A stretch of DNA of 52,937 bases from Prosthecobacter sp. (GCA_021733925.1 JAIPJY010000049.1:1-52937), one strand, 5' to 3'. Positions 1 to 9,133 are shown, numbered from the stretch's first letter. Translations and numbers: made by a program. The notes: generated from the sequence alone by a model not told the origin.

Positions 1-138
1 AGATATGGGTTGATCACGCCAGCAGATCTGGCCTCGCGGGATAAACCCCGCGTCGTCTCCAACCGCCGGATGCGGAAAACCGCACGTCCGGTGGTGTGGG
101 AGCCCTGACGGGCGCAAATCCCGTCAGGGCGACCCGAT
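1..138 (+). mobile_element. Group II intron, 3' end (domains V and VI)
   Basis: Bases 62-95 fold into a textbook 34-nt domain V: a 9-bp lower helix (62-70 with 87-95), a two-base bulge (C85 G86), a 5-bp upper helix (71-75 with 80-84) and an AAAA loop. The catalytic triad is C64-G65-C66, with G65 in the usual G-U wobble. Bases 98-135 form domain VI: an 11-bp stem (102-112 with 120-130), an outer GGG/CCC helix and an unpaired A132 as candidate branch point. The intron would end at the AT of 137-138, about 14 bases beyond the end of the helicase gene on the opposite strand. Bases 1-61 should be the end of domain IV or of the intron reverse transcriptase, and include a small hairpin (CGCGGG/CCCGCG). 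The rest of the intron lies outside the window. Confidence 0.85.
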
Positions 139-151
139 CTCTAAATCCGGC

Positions 152-1279
152 CTATCTCCGAAACTCACTGAATCGCACCTTCAGCTTGTCCTCCAGCTGG
201 GTGATCTGCCATTTTTCCTTGGCGTTGATCAGCGCGAGTGACATGCCTTTTTTCCCGGCGCGGGCGGTTCTGCCGCTGCGGTGGGTGTAGTATTCGAGCT
301 GGTCGGGAAGCTGGTGGTGGATGACGAAGGACAGGTCTGCCACGTCGATGCCGCGTGCGGCCACGTCCGTGGCGACGACGAACTGGACGCGCTGCTTTTT
401 GAAGGCGCGCATGACTTTGTCGCGCTCCTTTTGCATGAGATCGCCCTGGAGCACATCCACGGGCAGACCGAGGTCGGCGAGTTCCTGATAGAGCTCCATG
501 GCACCGGCCTTGGTGCGGCAGAAGATGATGCCACGGCGGTCCTTCTGGCGCTGAAGGAAGTCGAAGATGTAGGCGGTTTTTCCGTCACCTTTGCAGATGG
601 CAAAGCGGTGGTCGATGTCGCGGTTGACCACGTTGGCCTGATCAATCTGGATCGAGTGTGGGTTGGCGGACATGCTGCCCTTGATGAGGTCCTGGATGCC
701 CGCCGGGAAGGTCGCGGAAAAGAGCCAGGTGCTGCGGCGCATGGCCGCGAGCTTGAGGATTTCTGTGAGCTGCTTCTTGAAGCCCATGCTCAGCATCTCA
801 TCCGCCTCGTCCAGCACGACATAGCGGACGAATTCGAGCGTCAGCGCGTCGCGTTCGATCAAATCGAGCAGGCGGCCTGGCGTGGCGACGACGATGTGCG
901 TGGGGCGTTTCAGCGCGTCCGTCTGGCGGTCGATGTTGTCGCCGCCGCTGACGACTTCGATGAAGATTTTTTCGGTGTACTTGGTGAAGCGGAAAAGCTG
1001 CTTGCCGATCTGCTTGGCCAGCTCACGTGTGGGTGCGAGGACGAGTCCCTGGATGTCCCGGTGCTTGGGGTTCATCTTGGTCAGCAGCGGCAGGCCAAAG
1101 GCGGCGGTCTTGCCGGTGCCGGTCTGGGCCTGGGCGATGAGATCGCTGCCGTCTTTGAGCAGAAACGGGATGACTGTGGACTGCACCGCCGTCGGGGTGA
1201 CGATGCCCAGCTCCTCCAGGCCACGGATCATCTCCGGTGGGATGCCAAGGGCTGCGAAAGGATGGGGGGAGTCAGACAT
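152..1279 (-). CDS. DEAD-box ATP-dependent RNA helicase
   Basis: This 375-residue cytoplasmic helicase unwinds RNA duplexes using ATP. The Q-motif region (TPTAVQ, residues 28-33), Walker A (AQTGTGKT, 51-58), PTREL, TPGR, DEAD (157-160), SAT (188-190), the VATDVAARGID segment and HRSGRTARAG are all present in order, so both RecA-like lobes are complete. It ends right after the second lobe and lacks the long basic tail of RhlE- or DeaD-type proteins. I chose the ATG at 1279, whose product begins MSDSPHPF; an in-frame upstream start at 1351 would add 24 residues without helicase character. The gene is divergent from the secreted oxidoreductase gene at 1375 and is the only housekeeping-type gene at this end. 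The exact paralogue (RhlE, DbpA or other) cannot be told. Confidence 0.95.
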   Translation of the reverse strand: MSDSPHPFAALGIPPEMIRGLEELGIVTPTAVQSTVIPFLLKDGSDLIAQAQTGTGKTAAFGLPLLTKMNPKHRDIQGLVLAPTRELAKQIGKQLFRFTKYTEKIFIEVVSGGDNIDRQTDALKRPTHIVVATPGRLLDLIERDALTLEFVRYVVLDEADEMLSMGFKKQLTEILKLAAMRRSTWLFSATFPAGIQDLIKGSMSANPHSIQIDQANVVNRDIDHRFAICKGDGKTAYIFDFLQRQKDRRGIIFCRTKAGAMELYQELADLGLPVDVLQGDLMQKERDKVMRAFKKQRVQFVVATDVAARGIDVADLSFVIHHQLPDQLEYYTHRSGRTARAGKKGMSLALINAKEKWQITQLEDKLKVRFSEFRR

Positions 1280-1374
1280 GGCGCTGCTGTCCGTCACAAT
1301 GGCGGGAATTGCCAGCGGAAAGCGGTGCGGCACTGAAACACGCGAGATCATCCCTGGATCGTCGTTCTCATGGA

Positions 1375-3504
1375 GTGAAATCCCTCTTCCTCGTATTCCT
1401 GCTTGCCGGCCTCGCTGCGGCCGAGCACATCCAGACCGATCTGCTCATCGTCGGCGGCACCGAAGCGGGCTGGGCGGCGGCGGTTCAAGCAGCGCGGATG
1501 GGAGTGAAGTCGATCACGGTGGTGCATGATGGCGAATGGCTCGGCGGGCAGTACACGGAGCAGGGGCTCGTGTGCGTGGATGAGAACAAGGGGGTGGGCA
1601 AGGTGGGCTGGGGAGCGGACTGGAACCCGATGAAACGATCGTTTCATCGTTTCGGCCTGTTCAAGGAACTGATGGACCGCATCGAGGCCTTCAACACCGC
1701 CAAGTATGGCGACCCGATGCCTGGCAGGCCCATGCACGGGCCGAGCACCTTCCGACCGGCAGAAGCGGAGACGATTTTCCGCGAGATGCTGCAGCCATAC
1801 ATCACCAGCGGACAGGTGACACTGAGGCTGAACTGCGTGCCGGTGGCCGCCTTGAAGGCGGATGATGGCCGGCGCGTGACAGGCATGACCTTTCGTCCTG
1901 CCCAAGGCGAGGCATTCAGCGTGAACGCAGCGCTCACGATCGACGCGTCCGACTGGGGCGACGTGGTGCAGCTTTCCGGAGCCGCCTTCGAAGTGGGGCC
2001 TGATCCGCGCTCGCGGTACGGGGAGCCGAGCGCGCAGGAGGATGTGTCCGCGAATCCGCCGAACGAGATGAACCCGATCACCTGGACACTCATCGTGGAG
2101 CAAAGCCAGGGCGAGACGCCGATTCCGGAGCCACCGCATTACGATGTGCGTCGCTACCTGCGCACCACGCCGTTTGGCAGGAAGGATGCCGCAGCCTTGA
2201 AGTGGGACCACGCCGTCAAAGGCAATGGCATCCCGCCCTGGCCGGCGAATCGCCGGCACGCGGCACGCCAGTCGTCCATCCTGACCATGCGCCGGATCGT
2301 GGAAGGCGCTGCGAGCAAGGACGGCCTCACCTCCGCGCTGATCTGCTACTCGCACGGGCAGGATTATCCGCTGGAGCGGCTGCCACGTCATGTGGCGGAA
2401 GCCCTGGAGGCCACCGAGCCCGGTGCGGCGATGAAGAACCTCGTGCTGATGACGCGGGAGCAGCGGCAGATCGTGTTTGAGGACGTGAAGGCGCAATCGC
2501 TCGGGCTGCTTTACCATTTGCAAACCTATGTGCATGAGCGTGCGCCTGAGAAGGCGAACAGCCTGCGGGGCTACCATCTGAGCACCGAGTTCGGCACGCC
2601 GGACCATCTGCCGATGAAGCCCTACATACGGGAAGGCCTGCGACTAAAGGCGCTCTACATGATGCGGGAGCAGGACAGCCTGAACACGGACCCAGGCGGC
2701 AAGGAAAAGGCGACGGAAGCCTTTGCCAGGGGCATTTATCCGGACGGCCTGTTCAGCTGGCAGTTCCACTATGACTTTCATGACACCGGCCGTGCTTATT
2801 TGCAGAGCGAAGGCGATGCCGGCCCGTGGACGCATTACGAAAAGCCCGGTCGCGGCGTGCACAATCTCAGCGACCGCAGTGTCTTCCCGCTGCGCAGCCT
2901 CATTCCCGAGACCATGGACGGTCTGATCGGCGCGCAGGGCAACGTCGGTTTCAGCAGCATTGTGAGTTCCGCCATTCGCCTGCACGATCAGCGCGTTCAT
3001 CTGGGGCAGGCAGCGGCGGCGCTTGCGGCACTGTGTTTGCAGCAGCAGAAGCAGCCACGCGAATTCGCCTGGGATCGCACGCGGGTTGAGGAAGTGCAGG
3101 GCGCGCTCTGCGGTGACACGCCAGGAGTGCCGATGCTGCTGTGGCCGTATCGTGATCTTCCTGCCGATCATGCTGCGTTTGTGGCGATCAACCGCCTCGC
3201 CGCACGCGGAGTGCTGCCACAATCCCGACGTGAAGTCGATTTCCTGCCGGATGCGCCTGCGACCCAGGAATGGCGTGATGCGGTGCTCAGGCTGTGCACA
3301 GGGTACGATTTCAATCTCATCAGCCGGGACGGCCTGACGCGCGGCGAATTTGCCCAAGCGCTCTGGAAAGCAACCCGAGCCCAGCCGCCGCCCGCATGGC
3401 CGCGAGTGAAGCCCGACGATGCGGATGGAGACGGCATTCCCGATCTCAACGACCCGCTGCCATTCACGCCGGGCACAGAAAGGCGGCCGGCCACGAATCC
3501 ATAG
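1375..3504 (+). CDS. Secreted FAD-dependent oxidoreductase (FAD_oxidored family)
   Basis: The product is about 709 residues. A signal peptide (KSLFLVFLLAGLAAA) is followed by a Rossmann FAD-binding motif, LLIVGGTEAGWAAA, the GGTxxG variant seen in PVC and Bacteroidetes members of this family. Later segments such as RRIVEG and the FAD-contact-like IGAQGNVGFSS fit the family. The last 35 residues contain DDADGDGIPDLNDPLPF, a calcium-binding repeat of thrombospondin type 3 or dockerin style, common on exported PVC proteins. The substrate is unknown. The start is a GTG, since no in-frame ATG lies close to the signal peptide; a CGTTC sits 12 nt before it but without a convincing -35 partner. It opens the sulfatase array, 75 bp ahead of the first sulfatase, so a role in glycan or sugar oxidation is an inference from context. 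Confidence 0.85.
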   Translation: MKSLFLVFLLAGLAAAEHIQTDLLIVGGTEAGWAAAVQAARMGVKSITVVHDGEWLGGQYTEQGLVCVDENKGVGKVGWGADWNPMKRSFHRFGLFKELMDRIEAFNTAKYGDPMPGRPMHGPSTFRPAEAETIFREMLQPYITSGQVTLRLNCVPVAALKADDGRRVTGMTFRPAQGEAFSVNAALTIDASDWGDVVQLSGAAFEVGPDPRSRYGEPSAQEDVSANPPNEMNPITWTLIVEQSQGETPIPEPPHYDVRRYLRTTPFGRKDAAALKWDHAVKGNGIPPWPANRRHAARQSSILTMRRIVEGAASKDGLTSALICYSHGQDYPLERLPRHVAEALEATEPGAAMKNLVLMTREQRQIVFEDVKAQSLGLLYHLQTYVHERAPEKANSLRGYHLSTEFGTPDHLPMKPYIREGLRLKALYMMREQDSLNTDPGGKEKATEAFARGIYPDGLFSWQFHYDFHDTGRAYLQSEGDAGPWTHYEKPGRGVHNLSDRSVFPLRSLIPETMDGLIGAQGNVGFSSIVSSAIRLHDQRVHLGQAAAALAALCLQQQKQPREFAWDRTRVEEVQGALCGDTPGVPMLLWPYRDLPADHAAFVAINRLAARGVLPQSRREVDFLPDAPATQEWRDAVLRLCTGYDFNLISRDGLTRGEFAQALWKATRAQPPPAWPRVKPDDADGDGIPDLNDPLPFTPGTERRPATNP

Positions 3505-3579
3505 CTTCTGAAACCGACCCTGTTCCGCACCACGTGCGAAGAGAACGGCCATCCCTTCCACCTCCCGTCCCGCTTGATC

Positions 3580-5169
3580 ATGAAAATCTGTCTCATCCTT
3601 GTTGCGGCATTCGCCATGCTGAATGCGTCATTCGCGGCGGAACCACGCCCGAACATCCTCTTCATTTACGCCGACGACTGGGGCTGGGGCGATCTTGCCT
3701 GCCATGGGCACCCGCATTTGAAGACTCCGAATCTGGACCGGCTCGCGAAAGAGGGCACCGACTTCCAGCAGTTCGTCGTGTGCAATCCGGTGTGTTCGCC
3801 CAGCCGCACGGCCATCGTCACGGGGCAGTATCCGGCGCGGCATCTGGTGCATCAGCATTTCGCCGGGCATGCGGAAAATGTGGCGCGCGGCATGCCGGAC
3901 TGGCTGGACCCGAAGGCCACGCTGCTGCCGCGCCTCATGAAGGAAGCGGGCTACGCCACGGCGCATTACGGCAAGTGGCATCTCTCCGGCGGCGGCAGGG
4001 ACATTGATGCCCCGCTGCCTGCTGAGTATGGCTATGATGATGCCGCTGTATGGACCGGACCTGGACGCAGCGTGTTTGAAGGCACAAGCGTCGAGCGGCA
4101 GGCCGGGGACGCGCATGACAAGTCGGGCGCGTCGTTTCAAACCATTGCCGCAGCGGAGCATGTGCTGCGTTTTGTCAGGCAGGCGGACGTGGAGAAGAAA
4201 CCGTTCTACATCAACTTTTGGCTGCATGAGACGCACCATCTCGTGGCCGCCACGGAGGAGCAGAAAGCGCCGTATCCCGACACGGCCGAGCCGCAGCGCA
4301 CCTACTATTCCGCCGTCACCCGTGCCGATGCGCAGGTGGGCCGGGTGCTGGCGCTGCTGGATGAGCTGAAGCTCGCCGAGAACACGATCGTCATCTTTTC
4401 CAGTGACAACGGCCCGGAGAATTCGCAGCCGCGCCCGACCGACAAACTCTATCACAGCGTGGGAACCACGGGTGGACTGCGCGGTCGCAAACGCAGCCTG
4501 TACATGGGCGGCGTGAACGTGCCTTTCATCGTGCGCTGGCCCGGCCATGTGCCGAAGGGGCGGGTGGACAAGACCAGCGTCATCGCCGGTGTGGACATGC
4601 TGCCCACGCTGCTCGCCGCCACGGGCGTTGCCACTCCGGCTGGTTATCAAAGCGACGGGCTGAATGTGCTGGCCGCATTTCAAGGCGAGCCCTTCACGCG
4701 CTCGCAGCCGCTGTTCTGGGAATGGCGCGGCCCGAACGCGCAGGCGGCCGACTGGCCGCAGCTGGCGATGCGCCAGGGATTCCACTCGCTGGTCATGAAC
4801 TATGAGGGCAGCCGCACGGAACTTTATGACCTGAGCAAGGACTGTGCGCAGGAGAATGATCTGGTGACCGCCGATCCGGAGCGCGTCGCGACGATGACAG
4901 CCGCCATTCGCGACTGGCAGAAAACGCTGCCGGTGCCCACCCCGCCTGTGCCGGTCGCACCGCGCAAAAAGCCGCCCACGGCTCCCGCCAAACCCGCACC
5001 CGACCGCGCCGCCGCCTTCAAGAAGTGGGACAAGAATGCCGACAGCATCCTCACGCTCGAAGAATACACGGAAGGCCTCTCTAAAAAGGAAAACGCCGAG
5101 CAGCGCTTCAAGAATTTCGACAAGAATCAAGACGGCCGGTTGTCGCGCGAGGAGTTTGTGAATCCATGA
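3580..5169 (+). CDS. Secreted sulfatase with C-terminal EF-hands (sulfatase 1)
   Basis: This 529-residue type I sulfatase hydrolyses sulfate esters using a calcium ion and a formylglycine made from Cys72 in VCSPSR. The metal-binding DD (32-33), NLDRLAKEG, YGKWHL and SSDNGPE motifs are intact, and the signal peptide is MKICLILVAAFAMLNASFA. It is unusual in carrying two EF-hand-like loops in the last 53 residues (DKNADSILTLEE and DKNQDGRLSREE), joined through a Pro/Ala/Lys linker. I use the ATG at 3580; a TTG two codons earlier is less likely. Its stop overlaps a possible ATG for the next gene, but the next signal peptide begins at 5223. Family detail: arylsulfatase A-like. The substrate is unknown. 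Confidence 0.93.
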   Translation: MKICLILVAAFAMLNASFAAEPRPNILFIYADDWGWGDLACHGHPHLKTPNLDRLAKEGTDFQQFVVCNPVCSPSRTAIVTGQYPARHLVHQHFAGHAENVARGMPDWLDPKATLLPRLMKEAGYATAHYGKWHLSGGGRDIDAPLPAEYGYDDAAVWTGPGRSVFEGTSVERQAGDAHDKSGASFQTIAAAEHVLRFVRQADVEKKPFYINFWLHETHHLVAATEEQKAPYPDTAEPQRTYYSAVTRADAQVGRVLALLDELKLAENTIVIFSSDNGPENSQPRPTDKLYHSVGTTGGLRGRKRSLYMGGVNVPFIVRWPGHVPKGRVDKTSVIAGVDMLPTLLAATGVATPAGYQSDGLNVLAAFQGEPFTRSQPLFWEWRGPNAQAADWPQLAMRQGFHSLVMNYEGSRTELYDLSKDCAQENDLVTADPERVATMTAAIRDWQKTLPVPTPPVPVAPRKKPPTAPAKPAPDRAAAFKKWDKNADSILTLEEYTEGLSKKENAEQRFKNFDKNQDGRLSREEFVNP

Positions 5170-5188
5170 TCGCTGCGGTGCGTTTGTT

Positions 5189-5214
5189 GGAACAACAGGA
5201 CGAATTCATCGTTT
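5189..5214 (+). promoter_or_regulatory. ECF-like promoter motif for sulfatase 2
   Basis: GGAAC (5189-5193), then 16 nt, then CGTTT (5210-5214). The ATG at 5223 is 13 nt after the C of CGTT. This is the member closest to the classical GGAAC-N16-CGTT form of extracytoplasmic-function promoters. It lies within the 53-bp gap between sulfatases 1 and 2 and shares AATTCATCGTT with the motif at 28930-28956. Confidence 0.5.
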
Positions 5215-5222
5215 TCAAAACC

Positions 5223-6662
5223 ATGCATCGCATCCTCATCGTCCTGCTCGTTTTTGCTTCCTCCGCACTCGCGGCAAAGCCCAACATCATCTTTGTCATG
5301 GCCGATGACATGGGCTGGGGACAGACTGGCTACCGCGGGCATCCGGTCTTGAAGACACCGAACATCGACGCGATGGCGGCGAACGGGCTGCGATTTGACC
5401 GCTTCTATGCGGGCTGTCCGGTGTGCTCGCCGACGCGGGCGAGTGTGCTGACCGGGCGTTCCCCTGATCGCGCAGGCGTGCTGAGCCACGGCTATGCGCT
5501 GCGCTTTCAGGAGAAGACCATCGCGCAGGCGCTGAAAGCTGCGGGCTATGTGACGGGACACTTCGGCAAGTGGCACCTCGACGGTTTCAAGGGTCCCGGC
5601 GCACCGATTCTGAAATCGGATAAACACAGCCCCGGTGCCTTCGGCTTTGATGAATGGGTGTCCGTGACGAATTTTTATGATCAGAATCCGCTGATGTCGC
5701 ATCAGGGAGAGATCATCGACTTCAAGGGCGATTCCTCCGACATCGTGGTCGATGAGGCGCTGAAGTTCATCGAAAAGCATAACGCTGCCGACAAACCGCT
5801 TTTCACCGTGATCTGGTATGGCACACCGCACGCCCCCTTCAAGGCGCTGGAGGCTGACAAGGCGGAGTTTGGAGCACTCGACAAGGCATCGCAGGATCAT
5901 TATGGCGAACTCGTCGCGCTGGACCGCAGCCTGGGAAAATTGCGTCAGAAGCTGCGCGACTTCGGCATCGCCGACAACACGCTGCTGGTCTTCAACAGCG
6001 ACAACGGCGGCCTGCCGGGCATCAAACCGGAAACCGTGGGCGGCCTGCGGGGCTTCAAGGGCAGCGTGTTCGAAGGCGGTCTGCGCGTGCCGGGGATCAT
6101 CGAATGGCCTGGAGTGATCAAGCCACGCATCACGAACCACGCAGCCTGCACGATGGATTTGTTTCCGACCGTGGCCGATGTGGTGGGCCTGCCCGAAGAG
6201 GTCATGCTCAAACCGGTGGATGGCACCAGCCTGAAGCCGTTGTTTGCCGGTGAGACCGGAGAACGAAAGAAGTCGATCCCGTTCCGTTTCGGCACCAAGG
6301 CCGCACTGACCGGCCAGCGCTATAAACTGCTGACCGAGAACATCGGGAAAGGCGATTTCCAGCTTTACGATCTCGAGGTGGATACGAATGAGACGAAGGA
6401 CCTCAGCAAGGAACAGCCGGAGCTGTTTGAGAAGATGAAGCAGGAGCTGCTCGCCTGGAATGCCACGGTCGATGCCAGCTTCGCGGGCAAGGATTATCCC
6501 GAAGGCAGGGTGACGCCGGCTGATCCGAGGCCGATGTCCTGGACCGAGCACCCCGATTACCAGCCCTACCTGGCCGAATGGGCGAAGCGCTGGGAATATA
6601 AGAGCACTATCGAAGGCGGGGGCAAAGGCGGCAGGAAGCAGAAAAAGAAGGCGGTGGAATGA
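5223..6662 (+). CDS. Secreted sulfatase (sulfatase 2)
   Basis: The product is 479 residues with a signal peptide MHRILIVLLVFASSALA. The formylglycine motif is CSPTR at Cys68; the metal site MADDMGWG (DD at 28-29), FGKWHL and NSDNGGLPG are all intact. It belongs to the arylsulfatase A-like group. The C-terminus is a strongly basic Gly/Lys tail (GGGKGGRKQKKKAVE), a trait shared with several other sulfatases here. An in-frame ATG at 5166 overlaps the preceding stop and would add 19 residues before the signal peptide; I reject it because the promoter-like motif and the signal peptide both point to 5223. The downstream alpha/beta hydrolase follows after 41 bp and may be co-transcribed. Confidence 0.93.
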   Translation: MHRILIVLLVFASSALAAKPNIIFVMADDMGWGQTGYRGHPVLKTPNIDAMAANGLRFDRFYAGCPVCSPTRASVLTGRSPDRAGVLSHGYALRFQEKTIAQALKAAGYVTGHFGKWHLDGFKGPGAPILKSDKHSPGAFGFDEWVSVTNFYDQNPLMSHQGEIIDFKGDSSDIVVDEALKFIEKHNAADKPLFTVIWYGTPHAPFKALEADKAEFGALDKASQDHYGELVALDRSLGKLRQKLRDFGIADNTLLVFNSDNGGLPGIKPETVGGLRGFKGSVFEGGLRVPGIIEWPGVIKPRITNHAACTMDLFPTVADVVGLPEEVMLKPVDGTSLKPLFAGETGERKKSIPFRFGTKAALTGQRYKLLTENIGKGDFQLYDLEVDTNETKDLSKEQPELFEKMKQELLAWNATVDASFAGKDYPEGRVTPADPRPMSWTEHPDYQPYLAEWAKRWEYKSTIEGGGKGGRKQKKKAVE

Positions 6663-6703
6663 CTTGCATGAATTGCCTCCTCCCTCGTTTCATTCCCTCT
6701 GCC

Positions 6704-7561
6704 ATGAAGTATTTCACTCTGATTTTCCCGTTCCTGCTGCTCGCCAGCCATTCATCGCTGTCAGCGGCTGAGAAGCCCCTCGTGCTATGGCCGGGAGGAG
6801 CTCCAGGGGCTCTGGGCACGGCGGCGAAGGACATCCCGACGCTCACTCCTTACGTGCCCGAGAAAGCAAGTGGCGCGGCGATGCTGCTCATTCCGGGCGG
6901 CAGCTACTCGGGCATCTATGAGGGGCAGGCGGAGCCGTTTGCGCGCTGGCTTAATGAGCAGGGCCTCACGGTTTTTGTGCTGCGTTACCGGCTCGGCAGT
7001 GCGGGCTATCGCTATCCGGCGCAACTTCAGGATGCGGTGGAGGCCATGCGGCAGATCCGTGGGAATGCTGACAAGTGGAAGATCGATGCCAAGCGTATCG
7101 GCGTGATGGGTTTCTCCGCCGGGGGGCATCTCACTTCCACGCTGATCAACCGCCCTGAGGATGGCGAGATCCTTGGACGTGAACCCACCGTGAGTGCGCG
7201 GCCTGATCTTGCCATTCTTTGTTACCCCGTCATCAGCATGATCACCAAGCCGCATGGGACTTCGCGCAAGATGCTTATCGGCGAGAAGCCGAGCGACGAA
7301 CTCGTCCGCAGGACTTCCAGTGAATTCCAGGTGCACGCTGGTCTGCCGCCCTGCTTCCTCTGGCACACCTCAGAGGACAAACTGGTGCCCGTGGAGCATG
7401 CGCAGCTCTATGCCGCTGCGTTGCATCAAAACGGCATCCCTCATGAGCTCCATCTCTATCAGCACGGCGACCATGGCACCGGCCTCATCGGCACGCAGCA
7501 CCCGTGGTTTGCTGATCTGGTGTTCTGGCTGAAGGCGCAAAAATGGATCTCTGAACCTTGA
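6704..7561 (+). CDS. Secreted alpha/beta hydrolase (carbohydrate esterase-like)
   Basis: The product is 285 residues, a BD-FAE/acetyl-xylan-esterase-like lipase of the alpha/beta hydrolase fold. After the signal peptide (MKYFTLIFPFLLLASHSSLS) come the oxyanion-hole strand MLLIPGGSYSG, the nucleophile elbow GFSAGG (Ser138), the acid in TSEDKLVP and the catalytic His in GDHGTG. An exported esterase of this type most often removes acetyl groups from polysaccharides. It sits between sulfatases 2 and 3, which suggests it removes another decoration from the same glycan; that is inference. I choose the ATG at 6704; earlier in-frame codons from 6659 would precede the signal peptide with 15 extra residues. 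Confidence 0.88.
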   Translation: MKYFTLIFPFLLLASHSSLSAAEKPLVLWPGGAPGALGTAAKDIPTLTPYVPEKASGAAMLLIPGGSYSGIYEGQAEPFARWLNEQGLTVFVLRYRLGSAGYRYPAQLQDAVEAMRQIRGNADKWKIDAKRIGVMGFSAGGHLTSTLINRPEDGEILGREPTVSARPDLAILCYPVISMITKPHGTSRKMLIGEKPSDELVRRTSSEFQVHAGLPPCFLWHTSEDKLVPVEHAQLYAAALHQNGIPHELHLYQHGDHGTGLIGTQHPWFADLVFWLKAQKWISEP

Positions 7562-7572
7562 GTTCAACTGGC

Positions 7573-7599
7573 TGACAACAATCCTTCTGCTTCACGTTC
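7573..7599 (+). promoter_or_regulatory. ECF-like promoter motif for sulfatase 3
   Basis: TGACA (7573-7577), 17 nt, CGTTC (7595-7599). It shares CTGACAA-N16-CGTTCAC exactly with the motifs at 20031 and 21700. ATG codons lie 9 and 15 nt after the C of CGTT. Confidence 0.55.
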
Positions 7600-7603
7600 A
7601 CTT

Positions 7604-9088
7604 ATGAGCATGAAGTTTTTTCTCACCAGCCTTGTCCTTCTGATTTTCCACACCGCAGCGATGGCAGCGGGGCCGAATTTCGTGTGGATCATCGCGGATG
7701 ACATGTCGCCGGACACTGGAGCCTATGGCTTGACGGAGGTGAGCACGCCCAATCTCGATCGGCTGGCCGCTGAGGGCCGGCGCTACACGCGGGCCTACGC
7801 CACGGCCCCGGTGTGCAGTGCGTCGCGTTCGGCCTTCATCCTCGGCTGCTATCAAACGACGACCGGGCTGCATCCGCATGATGTGGAAAATCCGCAGCCG
7901 CTTCCTCCGCGCTACAAGCCCCTGCCGGACCTGCTGCGCGCGGCGGGCTGGTTTGTGACGAACGCACCCGCACCGGACACGGTTCGCAACGGGCGTGTCG
8001 TCACCAAAGGCAAGACGCACTACAACTTCGCCCACGACCCGGCGAAAATGTACGACGGCAAGGACTGGAGGAAGCGCACCCCCGGGCAGCCGTTTTTCGC
8101 GCAGTTTCAGATCACCGAGCCGCACCGGCCGTTTCCCATTCCAGAGCAGTATGACGAAGCGAAGCTGAAGGCGATCCAGATCCCGCCGAACTATCCCGAT
8201 CATCCGCTGGTGCGCCGTGACTGGTATGCCTATGAGCGCAGCGTGGAAATGGTGGACCATCGCGTCGGAATCATCCTCGATCAGCTCAAGGAGGAAGGCG
8301 TGCTGGACAACACCATCGTCATGTTTTTTGCCGATCACGGCCGGCCGATGCCCTGGGGCAAGCAATGGCTGAGTGTGGAAGGGCTGCAGGTTCCGCTGAT
8401 CATGCGTGGCCCCGGAGTGGCCGCTGGCAGTGTCGAAGAGCGGCTGGTCAGCCTCATCGACCTCGCCCCGTCCATGCTCGATCTCGCGGGTCTGCCTGCC
8501 GCACCGTGGATGGAAGGGAAAGCAATCTTAGGGCGTGAATTTCCCGAGCGCAGCATGCTGTTTGCCGCACGTGACCGCTGTGGCGATGCGATGGACCGCA
8601 TCCGAGCGGTGATCGAGCCGGACGCGCTCTTTGTGCGCAATTTCCAGCCCTCCCGCTCACGCCTGAACTGGTCCGGCTACAAGGAGGCGAGCTACCCCGG
8701 CATGCCGCTGATGCGCGTGCTAAATAAGGACGGCAAGCTCAATGAATTTCAAGCCCAGTGGCTGACACCGCGACGCGAGGAGCTGGAGTACTACGATCTC
8801 AAAGCCGATCCGCAGGGGCTGCACAACATCGCCAAGGATCCCAAGGTGGCAGACCCGATGGCAGCCATGCGCAGTGCCATGGACACCTGGATCTACACCA
8901 GCCCGGACCGTGGTGCGCATGGCGATCCAGCCACCGAGCCACCGCTCAGTGCCATCCAGCGGTCCAAGCGCCTCGATTACGAGCGCATCTGGAAAGGCCG
9001 CCTGAATAAATCCCAGCCGAGCGATGCTGAACGTGTGGCCTGGTGGGAGAAAAGTTACGGTCTGCCTGCGCAGAATCCCATTCCCTGA
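7604..9088 (+). CDS. Secreted sulfatase (sulfatase 3), heparan N-sulfatase-like
   Basis: The product is 494 residues with a signal peptide ending near AMAAG. The formylglycine motif is CSASR (Cys71), with the allowed Ala in place of Pro. The metal site is IIADDMSP (DD at 32-33). In place of GKWH it has the KGKTHYNF segment, as in sulfamidase and iduronate-type sulfatases. FFADHGRPMPWGKQW supplies the second metal-binding Asp/His. The start at 7604 gives MSMKFF; the ATG at 7610 is equally possible and would lie 15 nt after the promoter-like CGTTC. It stands alone between the hydrolase (42 bp upstream of its ATG) and sulfatase 4. The substrate is unknown; the sulfamidase-like features are only a resemblance. 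Confidence 0.92.
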   Translation: MSMKFFLTSLVLLIFHTAAMAAGPNFVWIIADDMSPDTGAYGLTEVSTPNLDRLAAEGRRYTRAYATAPVCSASRSAFILGCYQTTTGLHPHDVENPQPLPPRYKPLPDLLRAAGWFVTNAPAPDTVRNGRVVTKGKTHYNFAHDPAKMYDGKDWRKRTPGQPFFAQFQITEPHRPFPIPEQYDEAKLKAIQIPPNYPDHPLVRRDWYAYERSVEMVDHRVGIILDQLKEEGVLDNTIVMFFADHGRPMPWGKQWLSVEGLQVPLIMRGPGVAAGSVEERLVSLIDLAPSMLDLAGLPAAPWMEGKAILGREFPERSMLFAARDRCGDAMDRIRAVIEPDALFVRNFQPSRSRLNWSGYKEASYPGMPLMRVLNKDGKLNEFQAQWLTPRREELEYYDLKADPQGLHNIAKDPKVADPMAAMRSAMDTWIYTSPDRGAHGDPATEPPLSAIQRSKRLDYERIWKGRLNKSQPSDAERVAWWEKSYGLPAQNPIP

Positions 9089-9096
9089 TCTCAGGC

Positions 9097-9123
9097 GGAA
9101 GATTGGCGGCCTTGGCTTCGTTC
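9097..9123 (+). promoter_or_regulatory. ECF-like promoter motif for the sulfatase 4-8 unit
   Basis: GGAAG (9097-9101), 17 nt, CGTTC (9119-9123), with the ATG at +15 (9134). It is nearly superimposable on 18026-18052: both read CGGAAGAT followed by GGCTTCGTTC at the same spacing. Confidence 0.55.
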
Positions 9124-9133
9124 GCAGAGGTCC

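Noticed and set aside
281-1336. Long plus-strand open frame opposite the helicase
   Set aside because: It is antisense to a complete helicase with all motifs; its product has no recognisable domain and reflects the GC-rich codon pattern.
1334-1366. ECF-like promoter for the FAD oxidoreductase
   Set aside because: CGTTC lies 12 nt before the GTG, but the only GAAAC-like block is 24 nt away, too far for the motif; no match at 16-18 nt.
5127-6551. Long minus-strand open frame opposite sulfatase 2, with similar frames opposite most sulfatases
   Set aside because: The sense strand carries full sulfatase motifs and a signal peptide; the antisense products are His/Arg-rich shadow translations.
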